From Hyphomicrobiales bacterium (GTDB lineage: Bacteria > Pseudomonadota > Alphaproteobacteria > Rhizobiales > Rhizobiaceae), in the NCBI GenBank assembly GCA_900473795.1, contig UCMT01000033.1, forward strand, positions 16,672 through 80,671: DNA of 64,000 nt, given 5' to 3'. Below the pieces are notes generated by a model, which worked only from the letters and a program-made list of their open reading frames with translations, had not been told where the DNA came from and did not search any database. The stretch's first letter is position 1. The number at the start of each line of letters is the position of its first letter. Both the position numbers and the translations under genes were made by a program. Positions 38,611 to 47,588 of the stretch are shown here, piece after piece.

Positions 38611-39527
38611 TCCTCCGCCATTCGCGCGGCGCGCTGGTATATGATCGAAACCGCGACGCAGATAATGAACAGCACGATGCTCACCGCGCTGCCGAAGCCT
38701 ATGCGCATCCGCGTAACTCCGAACTGGTAGAGGAAACCCACGATCGTGAGGCTCGCATTGTTGGGGCCGCCATTGGTCAGGGGGACGATCAGGTCGAACA
38801 GCTGCAGGGAGCCCGTGATCGCGAAGAATGCGGTCACGGCCAGCGCGGATCGGATCATCGGTATTTTGATATGGCGCACGATCTGCCAGGGCTTCGCCCC
38901 ATCGAGGCGGGCGGCTTCGATCATGTCGTTGGGAATACCCTGCAGGGCGGCGATGTAGATCATCATGTGGAAGCCGAAGTACTTCCAGACCAGCACGACC
39001 GCGATCGCGGGCATGACCCAGGCGGGATCGGCGAGTACGAAGTTCGGCTCGATGCCAATCGCGTCGCTGAGCGCGCGCGCCAGCCCGTAGTTTCCGTCGT
39101 ACATGAAGTTCCACATGAGGCCAGCGGCGATCTCCGCCAGCATGTAGGGAAGGAAGAAGACCGTTCGGAAGAACGCGGTGAACCATGTGTTGCGGTAAAG
39201 CGAAAGCGCCAGCCAGAGGGCCAGGGGCAACTGCACGAGCAGGGACACAAGCGCGATGAAAGCGGTGTTCCGCAACGCGGTACCGAAATGACGCTGGGTC
39301 ACGACCTTGCTATAGTTTTCGATGCCGACGAACTTGGACGGCGACCCGTATCCGTTCCAGTCATAGAACGAAAAACGCAGCGCCTGCAGAATGGGCAGGA
39401 CCACGAAGACCCCGAAAAGCACCACGGCGGGTGCAAGGAGCACGATCGCCGCCAGATGCGTTCGGTTGATGCGCAGGCACGCGCGCCCAGCCTCGGCGTT
39501 TGCCGTCGCTATGGTGGTGGATGTCAT
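38607..39527 (-). CDS. Sugar ABC transporter permease (MalF-like)
   Basis: 306 residues from ATG 39527 (MTSTTIATANAEAG), with GGAAAA upstream. Six predicted membrane segments beginning at AAIVLLAPAVVLFGVFVVLP; EAA loop EAARLDGAKPWQIVRHIKIPM. The C-terminus ends in the cytoplasm with IIYQRAARMAEE. Partner of the MalG-like protein encoded next. Confidence 0.92.
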   Translation of the reverse strand: MTSTTIATANAEAGRACLRINRTHLAAIVLLAPAVVLFGVFVVLPILQALRFSFYDWNGYGSPSKFVGIENYSKVVTQRHFGTALRNTAFIALVSLLVQLPLALWLALSLYRNTWFTAFFRTVFFLPYMLAEIAAGLMWNFMYDGNYGLARALSDAIGIEPNFVLADPAWVMPAIAVVLVWKYFGFHMMIYIAALQGIPNDMIEAARLDGAKPWQIVRHIKIPMIRSALAVTAFFAITGSLQLFDLIVPLTNGGPNNASLTIVGFLYQFGVTRMRIGFGSAVSIVLFIICVAVSIIYQRAARMAEE

Positions 39528-39587
39528 GATTGTTTTCCAATATTTCGGCACAGGGCGGCCGCATATCACTGCGGCCGCCCAAGGCGA

Positions 39588-40841
39588 TCAGCGGTCGCCC
39601 GCCATCGCGTCTTCGACGTCGGCCGCAGCGTCCACGGCGGATATTGCCTTTGACGCCAGGGAAGAGGAGACGTCGTTCACCGCGCTGCCCGCGTTGACGC
39701 CGAGGCTCTGGTCGAAGAAGATCGCGTGGTATGTGGAAGCGCCGATGTCCTTGGCGATCTGCCTCTGGAACGGGTTCTCCAGGCTTTCGGCGGCCTTGAC
39801 GTTGATCGGGATGTAGTAACCGCCCTTGGCGAACTTGGCGAGGTTCGCAGCGTCCTGGTACCAGGTCACGAACTCGACTGCCTCGTCGGGGGCGTTCTTG
39901 GAAAACACCCAGCCGTTGATGCCGCCGAGCGTGTCAGTTGGGTTGCCCTTCTCGTCCGGCAGCGACGGGAAGGCGAAGAAGCCCAGCTTGTCGTCCGGCA
40001 CGCTTTGGCCGGACGTCGAATTGGTTTTGGATTCCTGGTAGTTCCAGTCGCCCATGAGGATCATTGCGGCGTTGCCGTCGCCGAACACGCCCGAGGACGA
40101 GGCGTATCCCGCGGCCTCGAAGCCCTTCTGGAACGGCTCGAGTCCTGCGAGCTTGAGGAACTCCTCGCCCGCCTTGACGAAGGCCGGAGCCAGGAAGCCG
40201 TCGCTCGCGCCCGCCCGCGCGAGGTCAAGCCCTTGCTTCCCGGCCAGGCGAAGCGCGAGATAATCCCAATAGAAAGCCGCAGTCCATTTGTCCTTTGCGC
40301 CGAGCGCGATCGGCGTAATGCCAGCGTCCTTCAACTTTTTGACGCCAGCCAGAAAGCCGTCCCAGGTCTTCATAGACGCGACGTCGACATCCGCCTTGGC
40401 GAAGAGGTCCTTGTTGTACCAGAAGACGACCTCGGACACGTTTTGCGCGATGCCGTAAAGCTTGCCGTCCCTGGTGAACGCGTCGACGCCGGCGGGGCCG
40501 ACGGCGCTCTTGTTGTCGTTCGTGAGGACGCCGCCAATATCGCGGAGAAGCCCGGCGTTCACCTGGTCGGTCAGCACGCCGCCGCCCCAGCTGTAGATGA
40601 CATCGGGAGCATCTTCCGATTGGAGGGCGGTGGACAGCATCGTCTTATAGTCTTCCCCGAACTTCCGGACCTTGATCTTGACGTCCGGATGCGACGCTTC
40701 GTAGGCGGCCGCCATCTCGTCCATGAGCTTCAGTTCACCGGGGTTGGACTGAATGTGCACCATGTCGATTTCGACCGTGCCGGCCAGTGCGCCATGCGCG
40801 GTCATTGCGAGCACGCAAAGCGCGCGGGTCATCGATTTCAT
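39588..40841 (-). CDS. Sugar ABC transporter substrate-binding protein
   Basis: 417 residues from ATG 40841 (MKSMTRALCVLAMTAHGALA), preceded by GGGAGG. A Sec signal peptide is cleaved near HGALAG. Family 1 binding-protein features: MDEMAAAYEASHPDVKIKVR, VIYSWGGGVL, GNAAMILMGDWNY. First gene of the operon SBP-permease-permease-ATPase-GH3. The promoter region shared with the divergent lacI-type gene has a palindrome, so expression is probably repressed until a beta-glycoside inducer is present. Confidence 0.92.
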   Translation of the reverse strand: MKSMTRALCVLAMTAHGALAGTVEIDMVHIQSNPGELKLMDEMAAAYEASHPDVKIKVRKFGEDYKTMLSTALQSEDAPDVIYSWGGGVLTDQVNAGLLRDIGGVLTNDNKSAVGPAGVDAFTRDGKLYGIAQNVSEVVFWYNKDLFAKADVDVASMKTWDGFLAGVKKLKDAGITPIALGAKDKWTAAFYWDYLALRLAGKQGLDLARAGASDGFLAPAFVKAGEEFLKLAGLEPFQKGFEAAGYASSSGVFGDGNAAMILMGDWNYQESKTNSTSGQSVPDDKLGFFAFPSLPDEKGNPTDTLGGINGWVFSKNAPDEAVEFVTWYQDAANLAKFAKGGYYIPINVKAAESLENPFQRQIAKDIGASTYHAIFFDQSLGVNAGSAVNDVSSSLASKAISAVDAAADVEDAMAGDR

Positions 40842-40908
40842 ATTGAGCCTCCCAGCACAAGGCGACGTCCACCGTCGCATTTTCGTGACCACCTACGTCA
40901 CGATATGA

Positions 40909-40930
40909 ATAACGTTAGCGTTAACGTTAT
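40909..40930. promoter_or_regulatory. LacI-type operator in the divergent promoter of the GH3 importer
   Basis: The 22 bases consist of the arm ATAACGTTA (40909-40917), a GCG/T centre and TAACGTTAT (40922-40930). Arms are perfectly complementary around a short asymmetric centre. AACGTTAACGTT-like sites are usual for LacI-family regulators. It lies 68 bp upstream of the binding-protein start and 102 bp upstream of the regulator. Confidence 0.75.
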
Positions 40931-41031
40931 TTTGAGTCAATGGTAACTCTTGGGGTTGACCTGCAAGAGCGTAGAGGTCACCTTGAAACCCGAGAATCCC
41001 GGCGGCTGCCCGGTCCAATGCGAGCGATCAG

Positions 41032-42102
41032 ATGTCGACCAACAAGAGAAGTTCAACGCTGTCGGAGATTGCGAAAATCGCGGAAGTGTCCGTGATGACC
41101 GCGTCCCGCGCGCTGAACAACCAGCCCGGCGTCTCCGAAGAGAAGCGCGCCGAGATTCTTCGTATCGCCGAAGACATGGGCTATGTGGCGAACCGCGTTG
41201 CGCAACGGCTTTCCGGAGGAAAGTCGCGGGTCATCGGTGTGATCGCGCAGCTTCACACACTCTACACGAGCGATCTCGTCCTCGGGATCGGCAGCGCGCT
41301 GCGGTCGTCAAAGTATGAGATGCTGGTCTATTCGCTCTCCGACACGGACAGCCAGCCGCCTCAAGCCATCGTTAGCCTTCTACGTCAGTTTGTGGACGGA
41401 ATTATCGTGATCCTGCCGTTTCAGTCGGACTATCTCATCTCGTTGTCGGATGCTGATCTGCCCATCGTGACCATCGATGAAGGGTCCCACGACAATTTCC
41501 CCAAGATCGTCGCCGACAATTATCAAGGCGCACGCCTGGCGATCCAGCACTTGGCCGACTTGGGTCATCGACGTATCGGATTCATCTCGGGCAACAACCA
41601 ACTGGCGTCGGCGCGAGACAGGGAGCGAGCGTTCAGGGACATGCAAGCCCAGCTCGGTCTCGACGACGATCCGGAACTCGTGGTGAACGGTAACTTCCTC
41701 CAACAAGGAGGTTTCAACGCGGCGAAGGAGTTGTTGAAGCTCCCGGTTAGGCCGACGGCGATATTTGCAGCAAACGACATCAGCGCAGCCGGCGCTATGT
41801 CGGCCATAAGGGATGGCGGACTTACTGTCCCGGAAGACATCTCGCTCGTGGGATTTGACGACGTGGCCGTTGCCAGTCAGATTTATCCTGCTTTGACAAC
41901 AGTCAAGCAGCCGTCCGCGCAGATGGCCCGCGCTGCAGTCAATACGATCGTCGCGATGATTGCAGGAATTGAGCCGGCGACCGCTGTGATCATGTTGCCC
42001 ACCGAATTGGTGGTAAGGGACTCGTCGCGTCCTATGGGCGAAGTGGTCGAAATGCCTTTTTCAAAAGGGTCGCGTAAGAAATCAACAACAACGGTCGCGT
42101 AA
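41032..42102 (+). CDS. LacI-family transcriptional regulator
   Basis: 356 residues. N-terminal LacI helix-turn-helix SEIAKIAEVSVMTASRALNN with hinge helix NRVAQRLSGG, then the periplasmic-binding-like sensor domain (LADLGHRRIGFISGNNQLAS; PTAIFAANDISAAGAM; VPEDISLVGFDDVAVAS). Divergent from the GH3 importer operon, with the operator at 40909-40930 between them, so it most likely controls that operon and itself. Confidence 0.93.
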   Translation: MSTNKRSSTLSEIAKIAEVSVMTASRALNNQPGVSEEKRAEILRIAEDMGYVANRVAQRLSGGKSRVIGVIAQLHTLYTSDLVLGIGSALRSSKYEMLVYSLSDTDSQPPQAIVSLLRQFVDGIIVILPFQSDYLISLSDADLPIVTIDEGSHDNFPKIVADNYQGARLAIQHLADLGHRRIGFISGNNQLASARDRERAFRDMQAQLGLDDDPELVVNGNFLQQGGFNAAKELLKLPVRPTAIFAANDISAAGAMSAIRDGGLTVPEDISLVGFDDVAVASQIYPALTTVKQPSAQMARAAVNTIVAMIAGIEPATAVIMLPTELVVRDSSRPMGEVVEMPFSKGSRKKSTTTVA

Positions 42103-42239
42103 GCGCAATGGCCTTGAATTTCAATCGCAAGCTATCTGGAGTCTGGATCGTTGCTATATGCATACGAATTGGGATTGCCTGGCCTACCGAGACGGCCAGT
42201 GCGAGGCCGCCAGGCATCCTGCTCTGAAGCAAGCCATCG

Positions 42240-43175
42240 TCACTCTGAAACAGGCCACCCGGCCCCTTGCGCTGTGCCTGTTCCAGCCCGTCTGTACTCT
42301 CGAACGTGGTCAATGAGCGCGCGCAGTTTGGGCGCCATGTTCCGCCGGTTTGGGAAATATAGAAAGAAGCCGGGAAAAGGTGGCAGGAAGTCGTCCAGTG
42401 CCGTAACGAGCTCGCCGCGAGCGATATGGGAACGAAATGTCTCTTCCAATGCAAATGTGATGCCGCCGCCGGCGAGCGCTGTCCGGATCATAAGACGAAG
42501 GTCGTTTGTCGTAATTTGGGGCTCGACGGCGACGTCGAACGCTATGCCGTCCTGCTCGAACTCCCACCGGTACGGAGCCGCGCTCGGCGATGGACGCCAT
42601 CCGATACAACGATGATGCACCAGTTCCCGAGGATGGCGCGGGGTACCGTGGCGCTCGAAATACCCTGGTGCAGCAACCACCACTTCTCGCTCTTCTCTCG
42701 TCAGAGGCACCGCCACCATATCCTGCTCAATGACTTCGCCCAGTCGGACCCCGGCATCAAAGCCGGCGGCAACGATGTCGAACATGTCGTCGGTCACCGT
42801 CACGTCGATGGTGAGACCTGGGTGGGCCTCGGCAAAGGACGCGATCAGGGGGCCTGAGAGAAACTGTTCCGCAATCGAGGTCGCTGCAATCCGCAGCAAT
42901 CCACGGGGACTGACGTCACCGGCCACGTCCTCGAGCGCGGATTTTACGTCGATCATTGGCTGGGAAAGCGCTTCACGAAAACGGTTGCCCGCCTCGGTTA
43001 GACGCACGCTGCGCGTCGTGCGACTGACGAGCGCAATACCACAGATGTCTTCCAGCCGTCTGATCCCCTGGCTGACGGCAGAGCGTGTGACGCCGAGGCG
43101 GTCAGCGGCTGCCCTGAAGTTCCCCTCTTCGGCGACCGCGAGAAAGACAGGCAGAAGGTTCAGATCGATTGTCAT
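42240..43175 (-). CDS. LysR-family transcriptional regulator
   Basis: 311 residues. N-terminal helix-turn-helix at about residues 5-60 (FLAVAEEGNFRAAADRLGVT then RSAVSQGIRRLE) and a LysR substrate domain (SPRGLLRIAATSIAEQFLSG). It belongs to the group with the N-terminal MTIDLNLLPVFLAVAE that often controls dehydrogenases and reductases. Its probable target is the divergent pair of small genes starting at 43319; the inverted repeat at 43187-43205 lies between. Confidence 0.92.
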   Translation of the reverse strand: MTIDLNLLPVFLAVAEEGNFRAAADRLGVTRSAVSQGIRRLEDICGIALVSRTTRSVRLTEAGNRFREALSQPMIDVKSALEDVAGDVSPRGLLRIAATSIAEQFLSGPLIASFAEAHPGLTIDVTVTDDMFDIVAAGFDAGVRLGEVIEQDMVAVPLTREEREVVVAAPGYFERHGTPRHPRELVHHRCIGWRPSPSAAPYRWEFEQDGIAFDVAVEPQITTNDLRLMIRTALAGGGITFALEETFRSHIARGELVTALDDFLPPFPGFFLYFPNRRNMAPKLRALIDHVREYRRAGTGTAQGAGWPVSE

Positions 43176-43186
43176 TGTCGAGCCTT

Positions 43187-43205
43187 GCTAACCAATCACG
43201 TTAGC
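43187..43205. promoter_or_regulatory. Putative LysR-binding inverted repeat
   Basis: GCTAAC (43187-43192) and GTTAGC (43200-43205) are perfect inverted arms around CAATCAC, 12 bp upstream of the LysR start codon. A T-N11-A core, the usual LysR box, fits within it. Confidence 0.6.
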
Positions 43206-43318
43206 CAAAAGGAGATACAAGCGACAATCCAATTTGTCTACCTATTCCGCGTGCCCCGGCGAACAGCGATTTGGCGGCACGACAGCCAGGAACCTGGTCA
43301 TCAAAGGAAGGTAGTCCA

Positions 43319-43885
43319 ATGACACACGTGAAAATCATAGTCGCCGCTGTTTTGGCGATTGGCGCCTGCGCCGGACCTGTTGCAGCGCAGGATAGTTCAT
43401 GTCCCCGGGAGGGCGCCGATGCTCCCCTCGCACTTCACGCAGACTGGATCATGAAAGGCTGGGAACGCCATGAAGGCGACCCTAATTTCGTGTTCTCTCA
43501 AAAGCTGAGCACGTTCTACGACCTGGAAAACACCAATGGGGTTTTCTACGACAATTTCGCACCCGGCGACACACAGCTCTTTCGCGATTCCGCCCGCTAT
43601 GGCGCAAACTGGGAAGCGCTGCAAAACGCTGCGCGGTCCGTCCACCACGGCTTGACCGGTGGTCACGACGCAATCGTCGGCGACACCGTCGCTTCAACGA
43701 CGCTTGGCTTCGTCGGCCGTATTGATCGTCTTGACGGTGCGGTCGTCGCGTTCGACGGTCGCTCGCAGCTTGGCTGGGAATGCACTGGCGGCAAATGGAA
43801 GATCCGTCATGAGCTGAACTATGCATGGATCGTCAAGCCCGAAAGCATCCGGCGTTTCCTGGGCAACACGGGGACGGTGCAATGA
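43319..43885 (+). CDS. Secreted SnoaL/NTF2-like domain protein
   Basis: 188 residues from ATG 43319, preceded by AAGGAAGG. The first 23 residues (MTHVKIIVAAVLAIGACAGP, ending VAAQ) form a signal peptide, so the protein is likely periplasmic. The mature part (HADWIMKGWERHEGDPNFVF, the FYDNFAPGD stretch, then IRHELNYAWIVKPESIRRFL) looks like an NTF2-fold domain of the SnoaL-like type that binds small molecules. No catalytic residues can be assigned. The stop overlaps the start of the next gene by 4 bp. Confidence 0.7.
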   Translation: MTHVKIIVAAVLAIGACAGPVAAQDSSCPREGADAPLALHADWIMKGWERHEGDPNFVFSQKLSTFYDLENTNGVFYDNFAPGDTQLFRDSARYGANWEALQNAARSVHHGLTGGHDAIVGDTVASTTLGFVGRIDRLDGAVVAFDGRSQLGWECTGGKWKIRHELNYAWIVKPESIRRFLGNTGTVQ

Positions 43886-44136
43886 CCGCCCCTGCCACGT
43901 CCACCCACCCTTATGTTGGCATGTGGCAGACCGCGGACGGTCGCATCCGGCACGAGCTGCTCCCAAACGGGCGTTACGATGAAGCTCGCGGCTCGCGCGA
44001 AAGCGCCTATCAAGGTCGATACGCGGTGACCGGAAATCACATCGAATACTGGGACGATACCGGTTTCACCGCCGACGGCGATTTTGTCGACGATGTTCTG
44101 CACCATGCTGGAATGGTTCTCTATCGCAGGCCGTAG
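43882..44136 (+). CDS. Atu4866-like small protein
   Basis: 84 residues, starting at the ATG inside the GCAATGA overlap with the previous gene. PYVGMWQTADGRIRHELLPN, followed by GRYDEARGSRESAYQGRYAV and HIEYWDDTGFTADGDF, matches the Agrobacterium Atu4866 domain as I recall it, a small beta-barrel of unknown function usually found with LysR/AraC-regulated oxidoreductases. Context agrees: LysR on one side, AraC and an SDR on the other. Confidence 0.82.
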   Translation: MTAPATSTHPYVGMWQTADGRIRHELLPNGRYDEARGSRESAYQGRYAVTGNHIEYWDDTGFTADGDFVDDVLHHAGMVLYRRP

Positions 44137-44315
44137 GCACGAGAGGCTGTATCTGAAGGCGGTATCGATGCGACACCGCCTTCTTTGCGCGTTACACATC
44201 CTCGATTGCGCCGAAACCATTGGTGGTTTCACAAGCGATGTCGGTATGCTGTCCCAGTCGGTCACCACGATGAATAGCTTGTTCGAGCGCAGAAATCGCC
44301 ACACCTGGAGCCGCA

Positions 44316-45245
44316 ATGACCGTGGATAGTCGAGAGGAAACTTCTTCGGTCCCACTACGAACGTCGCCTGCCGGGCTGGAAACATACATTGCCGGCCGAA
44401 CGCTCGTCAGTGGGGATGGACCAGCCTGGACGGACATGTTCGTGCAGGTGTTTTCTCGCCGGAAGGTGCAACAACCCTTCCTTGTTCCTGCGGTCGCCGA
44501 ACCGCTCGTCGTTTGGGTGATCTCTGGCCAGGCATGTGTGGAGGAACGGGATCTGGGCGGGGAGTGGGTGGCCAACCCAGTCACAGCTGGGGACTTTTTC
44601 CTGACGCGATCGCCTACTCCATATCAGTTGCGCTGGCAGGCCGAGGGAGACGAGCCTTTCCAGGTCATGCATCTCTATCTTTCGGTTTCGCTGTTTGAGC
44701 GGGTGGCGGAAGAGATCCTCGGCAAGGCCGCGAGCGCCATGCACCTGCGCGACATATCAGGCGGCCGCGACCAACGGCTTTCCAGCATGCTGGAGCTGAT
44801 CCATGCTGAACTAATGGCAGAAGGGCAGGGAAGTCAGCTCTTCGTTCAGGGATTGGCACAGACGCTCGCCGTTCATCTTATCCGGCAATATGCGACGTAT
44901 GATACGGAGGCGCGGCCGTCAAACGCGCTCCCGGGCGCAAAGCTGCGGCGCGCCATGGCATTCATGGATGCCAACCTTCACGAGCCGTTTGATCTCGCAC
45001 GTCTGGCGCAAACGACTGGCATGAGCGCTTTCCACTTCAGCCGTCTCTTCAAGAAGGCGACCGGCCTTTCTCCATCGCACTATTTCATCCGCCAACGCAT
45101 CACCAGAGCCCAGCAACTTCTGCAGGAAACCGATACCAGTATCATCGATGTCGGCATGTCCGTGGGATATTCGAGCCCGAGCCATTTTGCTCAGGTTTTC
45201 CGCCGGGAGGCCGGCGTCTCGCCCAGTGACTATCGCCGCAGCTAG
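44316..45245 (+). CDS. AraC-family transcriptional regulator
   Basis: 309 residues with an N-terminal cupin-like sensor part (residues about 25-170) and two C-terminal helix-turn-helix motifs: FDLARLAQTTGMSAFHFSRL then FKKATGLSPSHYFIRQR, and IIDVGMSVGYSSPSHFAQVF. The closing FRREAGVSPSDYRRS is standard. Probably controls the neighbouring SDR gene at 45396 or the Atu4866-like pair upstream; the window does not settle which. Confidence 0.92.
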   Translation: MTVDSREETSSVPLRTSPAGLETYIAGRTLVSGDGPAWTDMFVQVFSRRKVQQPFLVPAVAEPLVVWVISGQACVEERDLGGEWVANPVTAGDFFLTRSPTPYQLRWQAEGDEPFQVMHLYLSVSLFERVAEEILGKAASAMHLRDISGGRDQRLSSMLELIHAELMAEGQGSQLFVQGLAQTLAVHLIRQYATYDTEARPSNALPGAKLRRAMAFMDANLHEPFDLARLAQTTGMSAFHFSRLFKKATGLSPSHYFIRQRITRAQQLLQETDTSIIDVGMSVGYSSPSHFAQVFRREAGVSPSDYRRS

Positions 45246-45395
45246 GGTTTCAGCCCAGTTCTTACTGATTTGAGCAAGATCCCGACAGGTGCCGCAAGTC
45301 CCCGAGAGAGGGATCAGTCGCTCCTGCCTATGTTCCTCCTTGTCGAACACGACAGCCCCTTCAGACAGAAGGGCGCCAAGACAAGGAGACAGATC

Positions 45396-46145
45396 ATGAC
45401 GACTATCAATGGAAAAATTGCGCTGGTCACCGGCGCATCGAGCGGCATCGGCGCGGCTACCGCATTGAAGCTGGCTGAGGCCGGCGCAAAGGTCGGGATT
45501 ACTGCCCGTCGCACTGACAAGCTTGAAGGCCTGAGGAGAGAGATCGCCTCGAAGGGTGGCGAAGCCCTCGTGATCGAAATGGACGTTGTCGATCCGGCCG
45601 CCGTCGAAGCCGGCGTCCAAAAGCTGGTGGGTGCCTATGGTGCAATCGACATTCTCGTCAACAATGCGGGCCTGATGCCGCTTTCGGATGTCGATCAGTT
45701 CAAAGTCGATGAATGGCATCGGATGGTCGACGTCAATGTGAAAGGCCTGTTGAACACCACGGCTGCCGTTCTGCCTCAGATGATCAAACAGCAGTCGGGG
45801 CACATCTTCAACATGTCGTCGATCGCTGGCCGCAAGGTCTTCAAGGGCCTTTCGGTCTATTGCGCCACGAAGCACGCTGTGGCCGCGTTCTCCGACGGTC
45901 TGCGTATGGAAGTCGGCCCGAAGCACCACATTCGGGTGACCTGCGTCCAGCCAGGCGCGGTGGCAACCGAACTGTACGATCACATTACCGACCCTGGCTA
46001 TCGCCGACAGATGGACGACCTTGCCAAGCAGATGACGTTCCTCCAGGCCGCGGACATCGGCGACACTATCGTCTTTGCCGCGCAGGCGCCGGCCCATGTG
46101 GACGTCGCCGAACTCTTCGTTCTGCCGGTCGAACAGGGTTGGTAA
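45396..46145 (+). CDS. Short-chain dehydrogenase/reductase (SDR)
   Basis: 249 residues from ATG 45396 (AAGGAG upstream). NAD(P) motif [12 protein letters not shown] motif [13 protein letters not shown], catalytic Ser in MSSIAG and Y-x-x-x-K in YCATK. ARRTDKL after the second strand suggests preference for NADP(H). It belongs to the classical SDR group annotated as NADP-dependent oxidoreductases of unknown substrate. A strong hairpin separates it from the following DUF1330 gene. Confidence 0.92.
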   Translation: MTTINGKIALVTGASSGIGAATALKLAEAGAKVGITARRTDKLEGLRREIASKGGEALVIEMDVVDPAAVEAGVQKLVGAYGAIDILVNNAGLMPLSDVDQFKVDEWHRMVDVNVKGLLNTTAAVLPQMIKQQSGHIFNMSSIAGRKVFKGLSVYCATKHAVAAFSDGLRMEVGPKHHIRVTCVQPGAVATELYDHITDPGYRRQMDDLAKQMTFLQAADIGDTIVFAAQAPAHVDVAELFVLPVEQGW

Positions 46146-46165
46146 CCGCACCAGAATGTCGTTTT

Positions 46166-46193
46166 CGCCTCCCCGCATGCCTGCGGGGAGGCG
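46166..46193 (+). terminator. GC-rich hairpin between the SDR and DUF1330 genes
   Basis: CGCCTCCCCGC (46166-46176) pairs perfectly with GCGGGGAGGCG (46183-46193), 11 bp with a 6-base loop. A T5 run follows only after 8 bases (46203 onward), so it may be a partial terminator or an RNA-stabilising element in the SDR-DUF1330 transcript. Confidence 0.6.
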
Positions 46194-46237
46194 ACTCACG
46201 CATTTTTAGACTTCAAACTCATGAAATGGAGACAGTC

Positions 46238-46522
46238 ATGTCCGCCTATCTCGTTGTCGATCTCGACATTCACGACCCTGAAGCAATTGCGGATTATCGC
46301 TCGAAGGCTCTGCCCTTGGTGGCAAAAGCTGGTGGCCGCCTCATCGCGCTCGATGACGCCCCCCTCGAACTCGAAGAATGGCGGGCGACCAACATGTTGA
46401 TCATCGAATTCCCTGACATGGATGCCATCCGCTGTCTGTTCGCGTCAGCGGACTATGCTCCACTCGCCCGTCAGCGGCAGACAGCGGCGGGCTCCCGGAT
46501 CATCGCGTTGCGCGGGGTCTAA
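46238..46522 (+). CDS. DUF1330-family protein
   Basis: 94 residues from ATG 46238, with GGAGA upstream. MSAYLVVDLDIHDPEAIADY and then LPLVAKAGGRLIALDDAP match the DUF1330 dimeric ferredoxin-like (alpha/beta barrel) fold; the closing stretch LIIEFPDMDAIRCLFASADY is also typical. Function is unknown. Likely cotranscribed with the SDR gene. Confidence 0.85.
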   Translation: MSAYLVVDLDIHDPEAIADYRSKALPLVAKAGGRLIALDDAPLELEEWRATNMLIIEFPDMDAIRCLFASADYAPLARQRQTAAGSRIIALRGV

Positions 46523-46893
46523 GGTATTGCGAAAGGAGGGAGGTCGGTTGGTACGACTTGGTGGAACGGGTTTGTCCGAAAAGAAGCGGAACGAATGCCC
46601 TCAAACGAAAAAAAGCGGACACATGCGGTCCGCTGAACTCGGTAAGCCGAGCGAAACAAAGGTTCAACGCACCGACGGATCAGCCTCTCGACTATGGACA
46701 TTACGGCGTGCCTTAGTTGATCAGCTTCATAAGCCTGACGGGTCTCCAGGGAGATTTCTAGCGAACCACTCTGCCGTAGCACAGGCCGCGATCCGTTCCT
46801 GGTGGGATATCAGGACAGCGATTCCTAGTCCTTGCTTTTGCACGATTGAAAGGTGTTTTGGCGCTGGGCCGTTGGGCACCAGTGGTGCGTCAC
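46523..46893. other. Intergenic region, nothing recognised
   Basis: About 370 bp between the DUF1330 gene and the convergent TetR gene. Open frames are short, lack motifs and change composition; a purine-rich patch with repeated AGCGGA words lies at about 46584-46645. It may be degraded DNA. Confidence 0.45.
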
Positions 46894-47496
46894 TCAATTG
46901 CGACTCGCCTGAAGGAGAGCGCTTGCCGCGCGCTGCAGTAATGGTTTCGCCTCCCCGGCGTCGAACATCTGGGAGCTGACAAACGCGCCATTGATAAGTA
47001 ATGCCAACTGTCCAGCGAGTTCGGCAGGTCTCATCGAGCCTAGTTGCTCGGCGAGTTCATGAAGCCGCCGCCTCAACTCGGCTTTGTGTGCGGCAGCTAC
47101 CTTGCGAGCAGGATGCTCGGCTTCGGGAAATTCTGCTGCAACATTGATTTGGGGACACCCACGATAACCTGGGCGGTTGACGCGCTCACCAATCCAATTG
47201 AGGTGAGCCTCCAACTCCCGCTTTGGATCGCCAACATTCACTTGCGAGACCTTGTCCCAAGTACCCCAGAAGTCTTTGTCCTCGCGCTCGAGGAACGCGG
47301 CGACGAGGTCGTCTTTCGTGCGAAAATGTCGATATAGGCTCGTCTTCGCAACACCTGCCTTTTCAACAACGAGGTCCACGCCAACAGCGCGAACGCCTTG
47401 CTGGTAAAAAAGGTTCGACGCCGTCTCGAGAATGCGCTCCCGAACCTCTTGCACATTTGGCTCCAACTTCTTCACGTGTGCTCCGTTTCTTGGCAT
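46894..47496 (-). CDS. TetR-family transcriptional regulator
   Basis: 200 residues. N-terminal helix-turn-helix at about residues 20-65: RILETASNLFYQQGVRAVGV then VVEKAGVAKTSLYRHFRTKD. The C-terminal domain (RGCPQINVAAEFPEAEHPAR) belongs to the TetR_C_33-like group. It is divergent from the NAD(P)-binding protein gene at 47589, and the long inverted repeat at 47538-47583 lies between, so it is almost certainly the local repressor. Confidence 0.93.
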   Translation of the reverse strand: MPRNGAHVKKLEPNVQEVRERILETASNLFYQQGVRAVGVDLVVEKAGVAKTSLYRHFRTKDDLVAAFLEREDKDFWGTWDKVSQVNVGDPKRELEAHLNWIGERVNRPGYRGCPQINVAAEFPEAEHPARKVAAAHKAELRRRLHELAEQLGSMRPAELAGQLALLINGAFVSSQMFDAGEAKPLLQRAASALLQASRN

Positions 47497-47537
47497 CGCG
47501 CCGTTTTCGGAAATCTCCTTATCAAAAAACAGCTTGA

Positions 47538-47583
47538 CGCGCTACAGACCTGTACGTATTAAAACAGACAGGTCTGTAGCGCG
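47538..47583. promoter_or_regulatory. TetR operator, 16-bp perfect inverted repeat
   Basis: CGCGCTACAGACCTGT (47538-47553) and ACAGGTCTGTAGCGCG (47568-47583) are exact reverse complements separated by 14 bases. The right arm ends 5 bp before the start codon of the reductase gene. The core ACAGACCTGT / ACAGGTCTGT is the classical TetR-family type of site ('acagacaggtctgt'). Confidence 0.85.
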
Positions 47584-47588
47584 GAGAA

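Noticed and set aside
37759..39186. Single 475-residue permease gene
   Set aside because: The first 192 codons are an out-of-frame shadow of the upstream permease; a true start with ATGA overlap exists at 38610.
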